A DNA stretch of 58,052 nucleotides, taken from contig JANRID010000066.1 of the NCBI GenBank assembly GCA_033765305.1, positions 1 through 58,052 on the forward strand, in the 5' to 3' direction. Within the stretch, counting starts at the first letter, position 1. Every line of letters starts with the position of its first letter. Origin of the DNA: RDXT01 sp033765305. Its GTDB lineage: Bacteria > Bacteroidota > Bacteroidia > J057. Shown one piece after another: positions 47,332 to 56,843 of this stretch. The position numbers and the translations under genes were made by a program. Below the pieces are notes generated by a model, which ran no database searches, was not told the origin of the DNA, and saw only the letters and a list, made by a program, of their open reading frames with translations.

Positions 47332-49629
47332 TTACAGTTCAAAGTTCCAGGCAATGGAGAGCACCCGTCCGAGGAAGCTGGGCTGCGAGTAGCGCAGGGC
47401 GCCGTTCTCATCCAGATCGATCCGCACCCGGATGGGCGTGGGCTGGTTGAGCAGGTTGTAGCAGCCGATGGACCATTCCGAATGCAGCTTTTTCGTGGGC
47501 TTGTTGCTCAGGGTAAGGGTCACATCCACCCGCTGGGCGCTGCTGAGGCGGATTTCATTGCGTTTGCTGTAAATGGGCACGATCTCGACGCCGGTCAGGG
47601 AGGGATTGGGAATGAGATACTGCCCGATCTGGGGCGTAAAGCGCGCCCCGGAGAGGTAGCTGTACACAGCGGAGAACGTCAGCCGGTCCCAGATCTTCCA
47701 GATGGCGACCACCGAGAGGTCGTGGCGGCGGTCGTATTTGGCCCAGTAGGCCTCGCCGCCGTTGAGCCCGTCGAACTGGCGGCGGCTGAAGGACAGCGTG
47801 TAGCCGATCCAGCCGGTGATCCGGCCCTCATCCCGCTTGAGCAGGAACTCCGATCCGTAGGCCCAGCCTTTGCCCTGGAGCAGCTCGTCCTGAAACTTGT
47901 CGTTCAGGATCAGATTGGCCCCCTCGCGGTATTCGGTCAGGTTGCGCATGCGCTTGTAATACCCTTCCACGGTGAACAGCAGGCCGGCCTTCTCGAAGTT
48001 GTGGGTAAAGCTGCCTGCGACCTGATCGGCATGCTGCGGGCGGATCTGGTCGGTGACCGGATACCAGAGATCGGTCGGCAGGGCCACCGTGGAGCTGGAG
48101 ACCAGGTGCACGTACTGCGCCATGCGGGTATAGCCGGCCTTGAAGGAGTTGCGGTCGTTGAGCACCCAGACGCCTGCGATGCGCGGCTCGGCATTGGCAT
48201 AGAAAGCGCCCTGCACGCTGGCGGCGCTGAGGCGCAGGCCGTAGTTGACACGGAGCTGCGGCAGGAGCTGCCATTCATGCAGGCCATAGACCGCATATTC
48301 CTGCGAAAGCAGCGGGTCCGGCTCGCGCTCCTCGATGATCTGGTCGATATCGCCTTCGGCGCTGATGACATTGGGCCGGAAGCGGTGCGCGATGACATTC
48401 ATCCCGAACCGCAGGGTGTGCTCCGGGCTGAGGTAGTAGCTGTAGTCCGACTTCAGGGCAATATCGTTCACATCCGAGCCGATGAAGATGCTGTTGTCTT
48501 CGAAATCGCCGTTGATATTGTACTTGAAGCGGGTGAAAATGAGCGAGGTATTGGAGAACAGCCGCGGGCTGAAGAGGTGGTTCCAGCGGAGGGTGGAGGT
48601 AAAATTGCCCAGCCGGAACCCGAAATCGATCTCGCCGATGCCGGCCGAGTCGTCTGTGAGCTGCCGGGGCGTATAGAGCACATCGTCGCCGAAATAGCCG
48701 CTGAGGTAGAGGCGGTCCTTTTCGGAGATGATATAGTTGGCCTTGACATTGAGGTCGTAGAAATAATACGGCACCGGCACCCGCACCAGCCGCAGCACCT
48801 GGTCGATGTAGGAGCGGCGGCCCGATACGATGAAGGATGCTTTGTCCTTGATGATCGGCCCCTCCACCGTCAGGCGGGAGGAAAGCAGGCCGATGCCGCC
48901 CTTCACGTGCCAGGACTTCATATTTCCCTCGTTCATGGTAATATCGATGACGGAGGAAAGGCGCCCGCCGTACTGGGCGGGGAAGCCGCCTTTGAGCAGG
49001 TTCACATCCTTGAGGGCATCGGGGTTGAAGACGGAGAAAAAGCCGAAGAGGTGGCTGACGTTGTACACCACGGCCTCATCGAGCAGGATGAGGTTCTGGT
49101 CGGGGTCGCCGCCGCGCACGAGGATGGAGGTGCTGCCTTCGCCGCCCTTGGTGACGCCGGGCAGGAGCTGCATCACCTTGAGGATGTCTGTTTCGCCGCC
49201 GAGGGTGGGCACGAGGCGGATGTCCCGGACATTGAGATTGATCTGCCCCATCTGGGTGCTCTTGACGGCCTGTGCGTTGGCGTCTTTGGCTGCGGAGATG
49301 ACCACCTCGGCGACGGTGGCGCCGATCTCCTGGAGCCGGATGTCGAGGCTCAGGCTGCGGTCGAGGCGGATCTCCTGGGTATCAGGCTGATGGCCGATGT
49401 AGGAGGCGATCAGCCGGTAGCTGCCGGCGGGCAGGGTCAGGGAGAAAAAGCCGTAGGAGTTGGTGAAGCCGCCGCGCCGGGGGGCGCCGGGAGCCGTAGC
49501 CTGGAGGGTGCTGCCGATGAGGGCTTCGCCGGAAGCCGCGTCGCGGACGTAGCCGCTGATGGTGTAGGACTGTGCGGATGCGGAACAGGCCAGCACCAGC
49601 AGCATGCAGGCAGTCAGGATGGGTCTCAT
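47332..49629 (-). CDS. TonB-dependent receptor with carboxypeptidase-regulatory domain, partner of DUF4249 protein
   Basis: 765 residues. Signal peptide, then a carboxypeptidase-like domain (TISGYVRDAASGEALIGSTL..YGFFSLTLPAGSYRL, residues ~20-105), the plug (QLLPGVTKGGEGSTSILVRGGDPDQNLILLDEA), and a long barrel with many aromatic strands ending SFLGRVLSIAWNFEL, a typical C-terminal barrel strand. This receptor type lacks a SusD partner and is instead paired with a DUF4249 lipoprotein, the next gene. It probably imports a macromolecular or organic ligand. ATG 49629 starts the signal peptide; no gene lies between it and 49743. Confidence 0.92.
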   Translation of the reverse strand: MRPILTACMLLVLACSASAQSYTISGYVRDAASGEALIGSTLQATAPGAPRRGGFTNSYGFFSLTLPAGSYRLIASYIGHQPDTQEIRLDRSLSLDIRLQEIGATVAEVVISAAKDANAQAVKSTQMGQINLNVRDIRLVPTLGGETDILKVMQLLPGVTKGGEGSTSILVRGGDPDQNLILLDEAVVYNVSHLFGFFSVFNPDALKDVNLLKGGFPAQYGGRLSSVIDITMNEGNMKSWHVKGGIGLLSSRLTVEGPIIKDKASFIVSGRRSYIDQVLRLVRVPVPYYFYDLNVKANYIISEKDRLYLSGYFGDDVLYTPRQLTDDSAGIGEIDFGFRLGNFTSTLRWNHLFSPRLFSNTSLIFTRFKYNINGDFEDNSIFIGSDVNDIALKSDYSYYLSPEHTLRFGMNVIAHRFRPNVISAEGDIDQIIEEREPDPLLSQEYAVYGLHEWQLLPQLRVNYGLRLSAASVQGAFYANAEPRIAGVWVLNDRNSFKAGYTRMAQYVHLVSSSTVALPTDLWYPVTDQIRPQHADQVAGSFTHNFEKAGLLFTVEGYYKRMRNLTEYREGANLILNDKFQDELLQGKGWAYGSEFLLKRDEGRITGWIGYTLSFSRRQFDGLNGGEAYWAKYDRRHDLSVVAIWKIWDRLTFSAVYSYLSGARFTPQIGQYLIPNPSLTGVEIVPIYSKRNEIRLSSAQRVDVTLTLSNKPTKKLHSEWSIGCYNLLNQPTPIRVRIDLDENGALRYSQPSFLGRVLSIAWNFEL

Positions 49630-49784
49630 AGACGCAAGATACAGATCGGAGCCCAAAGGCTGCATGCGGTTCCGTTTTTTTTGCCCTTTTCCGGGCTGGC
49701 TTGACCGGCTGCGCAAATTTCCGCCGCAGGGCTTCCCGGCCAAAATACCCGCCCTGCGGCTGCGTTATACTCGCAGATTCAGCC

Positions 49785-49792
49785 TATCTTTG
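49785..49792 (+). promoter_or_regulatory. -7 box of the DUF6150 gene
   Basis: TATCTTTG, an exact TAnnTTTG match, 18 bases before the ATG at 49811. A TTA lies 17 bases upstream instead of the usual TTG at 19-21. Confidence 0.5.
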
Positions 49793-49810
49793 AAGCTGAC
49801 CTTGAGCCGT

Positions 49811-50155
49811 ATGTGGTACCTGAACCTCCTCGCCGCCTGTTTTACGCTTGTGCAGCCGCCCCGCCCGGCTGCGCCGCCCCCGCGCGAGCTCTGCCGCCTC
49901 AGCGGCACGGTGTACGTGGAGCAGGTCCGGGCCTTTGCCACCTACAAGGTGTATGTGCAGGACCTGGAGGCCTTTGCCGACCTGGTGGTGTTCCGGGAGG
50001 AAATGGAAGGCATGGCAGTAGAGCCCGGGCACTGGTACCTGACAGATCAGCGCGCCTTCGCCGACTTCACCATTTTCATCGAAGAAGCGGAGACGTTTGC
50101 CGATTTTACGGTCGCCTACACCCCGTTCAGCAGCGCCGCCGGCTGCCGGCGGTAG
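49811..50155 (+). CDS. DUF6150-like secreted repeat protein
   Basis: 114 residues. N-terminal hydrophobic signal (MWYLNLLAACFTLVQ), a Pro-rich stretch, then six tandem ~13-residue units of the form [VT]-x-[VIFY]-x-x-x-x-x-A-F-A-[DT]-[LFY] (e.g. KVYVQDLEAFADL, TIFIEEAETFADF). The repeats resemble DUF6150 beta-solenoid-like proteins of Bacteroidota. Function unknown; short extracellular repeat protein, possibly structural. The promoter at 49785 supports this start. Confidence 0.8.
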   Translation: MWYLNLLAACFTLVQPPRPAAPPPRELCRLSGTVYVEQVRAFATYKVYVQDLEAFADLVVFREEMEGMAVEPGHWYLTDQRAFADFTIFIEEAETFADFTVAYTPFSSAAGCRR

Positions 50156-50190
50156 GGCAGCGGCTGCCGGGGTTGTTATGATAGGCTGCA

Positions 50191-50209
50191 CGGCGGCATG
50201 ACGCCGCCG
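50191..50209 (+). terminator. Short G+C-rich hairpin before prmA
   Basis: CGGCGGC-ATGAC-GCCGCCG, perfect 7-bp stem, 35 bases after the DUF6150 stop; no T-tract follows. Confidence 0.45.
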
Positions 50210-50244
50210 CTGTTCCCGAACCACGCATTACGCCACAACGAAGG

Positions 50245-51069
50245 ATGGATTATATCGAAGCGAGGGTGACAGCGCCCGAGGCGCTGCGCGAGCCGGTGAT
50301 GGCCCTGATGGCAGAGGCTGGCTTTATGGCATTCGAAGAGACCGATACCGGCATCCTCGGCTATGTGGAAGCCGCCGCCTACGAGCCGGAGCGCCTCACT
50401 GCGCAGCTGGCCCTGCTGCCGGGCCCGGCAGTCGAGTGGCAGATCCGCGAGGTGCCCGGCCAGAACTGGAATGCCTACTGGGAGTCCAATTATCCCAGTG
50501 TGCAGGTGGACCGCCTCTGCCAGGTGGTGCCCTCCTTCCGCGAGCCGGAGCCGGGATTCCGCTATACCCTCCGCATCGATCCCAAAATGTCCTTCGGCAC
50601 CGGCCACCACGAAACCACCCGGCTGATGATGCGCCAGCTCGACTTGCTGCCCGTGCAAGGCGCACAGGTGCTGGACATGGGCTGCGGCACTGGCATCCTG
50701 GCGATCCTGGCCTGGAAAATGGGCGCAGCCTCCGTCACCGGGATCGACATCGACAGCTGGTGCATGGAAAATGCCGCCGAAAATGCCGCCATCAACAGCA
50801 CCCCGCTCCGGCTGATCCAGGGCGACGCCTCGGCCATTCCGGACGAAGCTTACAGCATGATCCTGGCCAATATCACCTGCAATATCCTGCTGGCCGACCT
50901 GCATGCCTACGCGGCCCGGCTCGCGCCGGGCGGCTGGCTCGTGCTCAGCGGCTTCTACGAAACCGATGTCCCGCAGCTTGCCGGCCGCGCTGCGGAGCTG
51001 GGGCTCCTGCCGGTGCGTACCCTGGAGGAGAACCGCTGGACGGCCCTGGCCTTCCGGCAGCCCGGCTGA
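50245..51069 (+). CDS. prmA: Ribosomal protein L11 methyltransferase PrmA
   Basis: 274 residues. The SAM-binding pattern VLDMGCGTGILAILAWKMGA, and MSFGTGHHETTRLMMRQL just upstream, is the PrmA signature; ILANITCNILLADL is the catalytic-region motif. PrmA trimethylates amino groups of ribosomal protein L11. Length is close to the E. coli enzyme (293). It lies 64 bases before the giant beta-rich gene on the same strand and may be co-transcribed with it. Confidence 0.93.
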   Translation: MDYIEARVTAPEALREPVMALMAEAGFMAFEETDTGILGYVEAAAYEPERLTAQLALLPGPAVEWQIREVPGQNWNAYWESNYPSVQVDRLCQVVPSFREPEPGFRYTLRIDPKMSFGTGHHETTRLMMRQLDLLPVQGAQVLDMGCGTGILAILAWKMGAASVTGIDIDSWCMENAAENAAINSTPLRLIQGDASAIPDEAYSMILANITCNILLADLHAYAARLAPGGWLVLSGFYETDVPQLAGRAAELGLLPVRTLEENRWTALAFRQPG

Positions 51070-51133
51070 ACGCTGCCGATTGCCTGTATTCTGCTGCCAC
51101 TTCCCTGTTGCATTCCGTAATCTTCAAGAAACG

Positions 51134-54100
51134 ATGCGCGCGCCGATTCACCGCTTCCTCCTGCTCTGGTGCTTTGCCCCGCTGCTGCTCCCGGCTCAGG
51201 GGGTCAATTTCTTCTCCACCGACCCTGCCCGGTTCCTGCAGGAATTCTCGGGGGTGCTGATTCAAAGCCGCAGCGAAGCGGCCCGTCAGGCTTCCGACGC
51301 CTTTTCGGCGGTGTGGGCCGCCGCGCCGCCCGATCTTCAGGCGCAGGTGATCACCCAGGTCAACCTCATGGTGAGCAAGCGGCTCAAGCCTGGCACCGAT
51401 ATGGCGCTCTACGCCCAGTGCTTTGCCCTGCTGCAGTCGGGAAGCGCAGCTGTCAAGGTGCCGATGGACGATTTCCTGGAGGTGTCCATGCAGTGCATCA
51501 CCGATCTGGAGCCGCAGCGGGCAAGCAAGTATTTCCGCAGCCTCGCCGAGTACCTGCCGGCCGGCTATCCCGTCCGCCGGACGCGCTTCTCCTGGCAGGC
51601 CACGCAGCAGGCGCCCCGGCTGATGTTTGTGACGCTCAGCGATGCCAGCGGGAGCTATGCCGCACCGGTGGTGCGCTTCAGCGGGACCGATCTGCGCTAT
51701 GTCTCGCCGGCAGACAGCACCATCATCCGCGGCGCAGCCGGCGACCTGAACCTGCTGTCGCTCAACTTCACCGGCAGCGGCGGCCGCGTGACCTGGGAAA
51801 AGCTCAAGCTCGACCCGCAGGATGTGTACTGCGACTTCGGGGCCTACAAGCTGAATCTCAACTACGGCTTCGTGGAAGTGGATACCGTGCTGCTGCATTA
51901 CAACAGCCTCCTGAAAACGCCCGTCAAAGGACGCTTCGAGGATGCCAATATCGGATTCCGGAATATCAACACAGCCAATTACCCCTATTTCAAAAGCCAC
52001 GAGGGCGGTGTCGTCATTGAAAATTTCATCCCCAACGTGCGCTACGAGGGCGGATTCTCGATGATGGGCACCCGCCTCATCGGCTCCGCCTACGACGTCT
52101 GGGTCGACATGCCGGAGCCCGCCGCGCCGGCGGACCCCGACGGATGGTACGCCGGATATTCGGCCAGCGACTACAAGGCAGACGAGTCCCGCTCGGACGG
52201 ATGGGACGAGTCGGGATGGGCAACGGCTTCCTCCGAAGCTGCCACCTTCTCCGAAAGCGACACGGACCTCGAAAGTGCCGAGGAGGTGCCGGCCTGGCCG
52301 GCCGTAGGCAGCCTCACCGGCGACGAATCGGACTTGTATGCGGGCAAACAGCTGGAGCATGTGCCGGCCAAGCTGGAGATTCTCCGCAAAGGCCAGGCGG
52401 CCATGCGCCTCCGGGGCGAGTCCTTCGTGCTGGACCAGACCAAGCTCGTCGGCAAGCTGGTGGAAGCTGCGCTCTACACCTCCGGCGGCGACAGCCTCTA
52501 CCACCCCAGCATGGACGTGCTCTATACGGTCAAGGATTCGACGGTGACGCTCAAAAAGCCCAAAAAAAGCGCGCTGCGCAGCATTCCGTTCATCAGCTCC
52601 TACCACGAATATTTCCTCTATTTCGAGAGCATCAACTGGGACCTGCGCAACGACAAAATCGACTTTACGGCCTTTATCGACCGCGAGAACAAGGTGTCAG
52701 CCATCGAGTCGTTCGACTATTTCACCAAGGCCCGCTTCGACCAGTTCAAGGGGGTGCTGCCCTTCAATCCCATCGGGGTGATATACCGCTACCATGTGGA
52801 GCATCCGGAGGAGCCGATTTTTCCCGAAAAAATCCTCGCCGACCCTGCTTACCGCATGATGGACCAGCTGACGGCCTTCGAGCGCTCGCTGCCGATGCTG
52901 GAAGGATCGGGATTCATTACCTACAACTCCAGGTCGCGGGAAATCAAGCCCCTGCCCAAGCTGATGAACTGGGCAATGGCTGCGCGCCAGAAGAAGGATT
53001 TCGACGCCATCCAGATCATCTCCAAGGTCGATACCGGCAGCCATGCCGTGCTGAATATGGAGACGATGGACATCGAGATGCGCGGGGTGCGCTTTTTTAC
53101 CCTCAGCGACTCGGTGTATGTGCGGGTAGTGCCGGCCAACGCACGGGTGACCGTGCAGGAAAACCGCAACCTGAACTTCGGCGGGGTCATGGCTGCGGGC
53201 AAGCTCAACTTCTACGCCTCGCCGGAGCGGCCCAGCTTTACCTTCGACTACGAAAGCTACAGCATCCGCTGTGATTCCATCGACTCGATCCGCTTCGAGC
53301 TCGTGCGCAACCCGCCCGAAGGCTATGTGCCTACGCCCCTGGAGCGCGCGCTGAGCCAGACGGTGTTCGAAGGCGTGACCGGGGTCATCCACATCGACAA
53401 TCCCTACAACAAAAGCGGCGAGAAGCGCAAGCAGTACCGCCAGTACCCGGTTTTCGACTCCTGGTCCAACTCCTACCTGTACTGGGACGATCCGGCCATC
53501 GAGGGCGGCGTGTACGACAAAAAGCAGATGTACTACGCCGTGGATCCCTTCGTGCTGGACAGCCTCGAAGATTTCAACGGCACCAGCCTGCTCTTCGACG
53601 GGGAGTTTTACTCATCCGAGATCTTCCCCGCGTTCCGGCAGCAGCTGCAGGTGATGGAGGACTTCACGCTCGGATTCCGCAAGCAGGCGCCGCCGGAAGG
53701 CTATCCGATCTACAACAACAACGGGCGCTTCTTCAGCGACATTATCCTGGACAACAACGGACTGCGCGGCGACGGCACCGTGGAGTACCTGGGCACGATT
53801 GCCCGCTCGGATTCCTTCGTCTTCCACTTCGACTCGGTGATGGCGAATGTGAACTACTTCAATCTCAAGCGCGGCTACCGGGGAGGGGTGTATTTTCCGC
53901 AGGTAGATGCCAACTCCGCCGTGTATAAGTGGTACACCAAGCGCAACGCGCTCGCAGTGAGCTCCACCTACGAGGCGCTTTCGGTCTTCGACGGCCAGGG
54001 CAAGTTTACCGGCACGCTTTCCATCACGGAAAAGGGCATGGTGGGCGACGGGGAAATCGCGCTCGGCCAGGTGCGGGTGCGGGGCGACAGCATCATCTTC

Positions 54101-55933
54101 AATGAAATGGACTTCGTGGCGCCGGGCAGCGATTTCATCATCGCCGATCCCGCCGACTCTTCCGATGTGCATTTCATCGCCCGCAACGTGGACATCAAGT
54201 ATGATGTCTGGCGGCATACCTCGGCATTCGAATCCAGGCAGCCGGAGGCGCGCCTGGCCGAGTTTCCCGGCCATCAGTTTGCCACCAGCCTTCAGAAAGG
54301 CGCCTTCGCCCGCGCCACCAACGACCTCAAGCTCCAGGGCGCAAGCGCCTACGCCCGCGACAACTACTTCGTCTCCACCGATCCGGCCAAGGACAGCCTG
54401 CAGTTTACCGGCAAGGATGCCTACTACGGCATCGATAACCGCGAAATCCTGGTCAACGGGGTGCCCTTCCTCTATGTGGCCGACGCCATCGTCACCCCGC
54501 CCGATCAGAAGGTGGTCATTCAGCCCGACGGCATGCTGCGGCCCATCGAAAATGCTGTCGTCGAGGCCGACCGCGACAGCAAGCTGCACAAGATCTACGA
54601 CGCCGTGGTGCGGGTGGAGTCGCGCAAGCAGTACCAGGGCAGCGGCAAGTACAATTACATCGAGGTCAACGGCAAGGGCCAGTACATCGAGTTCGACAAC
54701 ATCCGCGTGGAGGACGGCACGACTGTCGCATCGGGCATCATCCGGGAAAGCGACGCCTTCTACCTCACGGAGCGCATCTTTTTCCGGGGCAATGCCGAAC
54801 TGGACGCCTCCCGCAAGTTCCTGAGCTTCGAGGGGGAGGTGAAGATCGAATCGGAAAACCCGGTGTTCAAGGGTGCCTGGTTCAACTTCGAGAAAACCAT
54901 CGTGGACCCGGATTCGGTATTTATTCCCATTGCCGACGACCTGACCAACGAAGCCAACGAAAACCTGACGGTCGGCCTGAATTATGTGCCTGAAAACCGG
55001 ACCTTCTATTCCAACTTCCTCCAGGCCAAGGAGGACGACGACGACCTGGAGGTGCTCAGCGCATCGGGCGGCCTGACCTTCGACCGCCGCCGCAAGGAAT
55101 TCCGCATCGGCTCGCGCGAAAAGCTCAAAAACCAGGTGTTCAAAGGCGCCACCGTCAGCTTCAACGATGCCGCCAATACCATCACCTCGCAGGGCTACCT
55201 CAATTTCCCCTACCATTTCCGCGAAAAAACCCTCACCATGAAAATGGCCGGGGCCTGGAAGGAGGATCTGCGGAAAAAAGAGGTATCGACCGATCTGGTC
55301 ATGGCAGCGGATCTGAGCGTGATTCCCATCGAGGCCTTCCAGAAGCTGGCGGACAACCTCGTGTACCTGACCGCCTCCAACAAAAACATCGACTTCAACC
55401 AGCGCTCCTTCCTGGAAAGCATTTCCGAGCTGCTGGACGAAGGGCAGAAAACGGAGCGGGAAACCGGCAAGTTCATTGCCAATGTCCAGAACGCGATGGT
55501 GTACACGGACATCAAGCTGGCTGAGCAGCTGCCATATTCCCTGCTGCTGTCGGGCGTCAATTTCCACTACGACCGCACCTTCAAGGCGCTGTACTCCGAT
55601 TCGGAGGTGGGGCTGATCGGCATTGCGGGCAAGCCGGTGAACAAGATCATCGGCGCCAAGATCGTCTATCAGTTCGGCAATATCGATGCGGAGGGCAATC
55701 AGGAGGAAGACAAGCTGACGATCTACCTGGAGGTGGACGAATTCAACTGGGTGTACTTCCAGTTTGAGAAAGGGACCATCCGGACGCTTTCATCGTACTA
55801 CGACGAGTACAACAATATCCTCCAGGCTGCGATCGACAAGGGCAAGGCCGGGGAAGGGTACCGCTTCGAAATGGCGACGGAGGACGAGCGGATCCGCTTC
55901 CAGCAGGACTTCGTGAAGAAGTACATCAAATAA
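51134..55933 (+). CDS. Giant secreted beta-rich protein of unknown function
   Basis: 1,599 residues. Signal peptide (RFLLLWCFAPLLLPAQG). Residues ~25-140 are helical. After that the chain is almost entirely short beta strands with Asp/Asn/Gly turns: LNFGGVMAAGKLNFYASPERP, IFFRGNAELDASRKFLSFEGEV, VSFNDAANTITSQGYLNFP, a texture seen in OstA/LptA-, AsmA- or TamB-like beta-taco and beta-helix proteins. An acidic low-complexity insert rich in Asp, Ser and Glu occupies ~333-404. The C-terminus is helical (ATEDERIRFQQDFVKKYIK). No T9SS sorting domain. Similar ~1,500-residue proteins exist in Bacteroidota without assigned function. A periplasmic bridge or transport scaffold is possible, by analogy only. 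Confidence 0.75.
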   Translation: MRAPIHRFLLLWCFAPLLLPAQGVNFFSTDPARFLQEFSGVLIQSRSEAARQASDAFSAVWAAAPPDLQAQVITQVNLMVSKRLKPGTDMALYAQCFALLQSGSAAVKVPMDDFLEVSMQCITDLEPQRASKYFRSLAEYLPAGYPVRRTRFSWQATQQAPRLMFVTLSDASGSYAAPVVRFSGTDLRYVSPADSTIIRGAAGDLNLLSLNFTGSGGRVTWEKLKLDPQDVYCDFGAYKLNLNYGFVEVDTVLLHYNSLLKTPVKGRFEDANIGFRNINTANYPYFKSHEGGVVIENFIPNVRYEGGFSMMGTRLIGSAYDVWVDMPEPAAPADPDGWYAGYSASDYKADESRSDGWDESGWATASSEAATFSESDTDLESAEEVPAWPAVGSLTGDESDLYAGKQLEHVPAKLEILRKGQAAMRLRGESFVLDQTKLVGKLVEAALYTSGGDSLYHPSMDVLYTVKDSTVTLKKPKKSALRSIPFISSYHEYFLYFESINWDLRNDKIDFTAFIDRENKVSAIESFDYFTKARFDQFKGVLPFNPIGVIYRYHVEHPEEPIFPEKILADPAYRMMDQLTAFERSLPMLEGSGFITYNSRSREIKPLPKLMNWAMAARQKKDFDAIQIISKVDTGSHAVLNMETMDIEMRGVRFFTLSDSVYVRVVPANARVTVQENRNLNFGGVMAAGKLNFYASPERPSFTFDYESYSIRCDSIDSIRFELVRNPPEGYVPTPLERALSQTVFEGVTGVIHIDNPYNKSGEKRKQYRQYPVFDSWSNSYLYWDDPAIEGGVYDKKQMYYAVDPFVLDSLEDFNGTSLLFDGEFYSSEIFPAFRQQLQVMEDFTLGFRKQAPPEGYPIYNNNGRFFSDIILDNNGLRGDGTVEYLGTIARSDSFVFHFDSVMANVNYFNLKRGYRGGVYFPQVDANSAVYKWYTKRNALAVSSTYEALSVFDGQGKFTGTLSITEKGMVGDGEIALGQVRVRGDSIIFNEMDFVAPGSDFIIADPADSSDVHFIARNVDIKYDVWRHTSAFESRQPEARLAEFPGHQFATSLQKGAFARATNDLKLQGASAYARDNYFVSTDPAKDSLQFTGKDAYYGIDNREILVNGVPFLYVADAIVTPPDQKVVIQPDGMLRPIENAVVEADRDSKLHKIYDAVVRVESRKQYQGSGKYNYIEVNGKGQYIEFDNIRVEDGTTVASGIIRESDAFYLTERIFFRGNAELDASRKFLSFEGEVKIESENPVFKGAWFNFEKTIVDPDSVFIPIADDLTNEANENLTVGLNYVPENRTFYSNFLQAKEDDDDLEVLSASGGLTFDRRRKEFRIGSREKLKNQVFKGATVSFNDAANTITSQGYLNFPYHFREKTLTMKMAGAWKEDLRKKEVSTDLVMAADLSVIPIEAFQKLADNLVYLTASNKNIDFNQRSFLESISELLDEGQKTERETGKFIANVQNAMVYTDIKLAEQLPYSLLLSGVNFHYDRTFKALYSDSEVGLIGIAGKPVNKIIGAKIVYQFGNIDAEGNQEEDKLTIYLEVDEFNWVYFQFEKGTIRTLSSYYDEYNNILQAAIDKGKAGEGYRFEMATEDERIRFQQDFVKKYIK

Positions 55934-55952
55934 TCGGCGGCCATTGAGGCGG

Positions 55953-55989
55953 CGGCGCGGTGTCCGGCAGCGGACGCTGCGCCGTCTTT
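55953..55989 (+). terminator. Rho-independent terminator of the giant beta-rich gene
   Basis: A 14-bp stem with two G-U pairs (55953-55966 with 55971-55984), loop GCAG, then TCTTTC. It lies 20 bases after the stop codon at 55933. Confidence 0.8.
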
Positions 55990-56002
55990 CGTTTCCGGAT
56001 GC

Positions 56003-56032
56003 TTGATCCTGGACGTGCAATGCTGTACTTTG
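56003..56032 (+). promoter_or_regulatory. Weak candidate promoter of the NRDE gene
   Basis: TTG at 56003-56005, a 19-base spacer, and GTACTTTG at 56025-56032, two mismatches from TAnnTTTG. It sits 28 bases before the ATG at 56061. Confidence 0.35.
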
Positions 56033-56060
56033 CAGGCCGACCCTCATCTGAGCGCTAGCT

Positions 56061-56843
56061 ATGTGTCTGGCCGTTGTAGCCTGGAAGGTGCATCCCCGGT
56101 TTCCCCTCGTGCTGGCCGCGAACCGGGACGAGTTTTATGCACGGGGAGCGGCCCGGGCGGGCTGGCAGGCCGGCAGCCCGGAGTTTTGGGGCGGCCGCGA
56201 CCTCGAAGCGGGCGGCACCTGGCTGGGGCTGGACCGCAGCGGGCGCTGGGCGCTGGTAACCAATTACCGGGACCCGTCGGAGCGCAAGCCCGGCGCGCCC
56301 TCGCGGGGGCAGCTGCCGCTGGCCTATCTGGCCGGCGGGGCGGCACCGGCAGCATTTGCCGGGGAGCTGGCGCTGCATGCCAGCGCCTACGCCGGCTTCA
56401 ACCTGCTGGCCGGCGACCGGGACTCGCTGGCCTGGTACTCCAACCGCGGCGGCCCGCCGCAATCCCTCGCGCCGGGCGTATACGGCCTCAGCAACCGCCT
56501 GCTGGATACGCCCTGGCCCAAGCTGCTGCGCGCCCGCAGGGCGCTGGAGGCATCGCTGGCGCTCGATGAGGCAGACGCGATCCGCGAAGCGCTCTTCGCC
56601 CTGCTGCTCGATCCCAGCCCGGCCCCGGACGATCAGCTGCCTCAGACAGGCGTGCCCCTCGAATGGGAGCGGCGCCTGTCGCCGGTGTTCATCCAAAGCC
56701 CGGAATATGGCACCCGCGTATCGACCGTTCTGATCCGGGAGGCGGAAGGCAGGATGCTAGCCGAGGAGCGTGCCCATGTGCCTGCCGGTCCGCCGGTGCA
56801 GACCTTGATTCACCCCATCTCCGCTATACCCCCTGCCATATGA
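56061..56843 (+). CDS. NRDE (TANGO2) family protein
   Basis: 260 residues. The N-terminal nucleophile pattern MCLAVVAWKVHP, then LVLAANRDEFY (the NRDE motif) and WGGRDLEAGGTWLGL are diagnostic of the NRDE/TANGO2 family, cytoplasmic Ntn-hydrolase-like proteins of uncertain substrate, linked in other organisms to heme/lipid handling. Cys2 would become the nucleophile after Met removal. Its stop overlaps the start of the next gene by four bases (ATGA at 56840-56843), so the two are co-translated. Confidence 0.88.
   Translation: MCLAVVAWKVHPRFPLVLAANRDEFYARGAARAGWQAGSPEFWGGRDLEAGGTWLGLDRSGRWALVTNYRDPSERKPGAPSRGQLPLAYLAGGAAPAAFAGELALHASAYAGFNLLAGDRDSLAWYSNRGGPPQSLAPGVYGLSNRLLDTPWPKLLRARRALEASLALDEADAIREALFALLLDPSPAPDDQLPQTGVPLEWERRLSPVFIQSPEYGTRVSTVLIREAEGRMLAEERAHVPAGPPVQTLIHPISAIPPAI

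Noticed and set aside
47482..49704. 740-codon plus-strand frame opposite the TonB receptor
   Set aside because: No recognisable protein; the minus strand carries a clear receptor with signal peptide and barrel.
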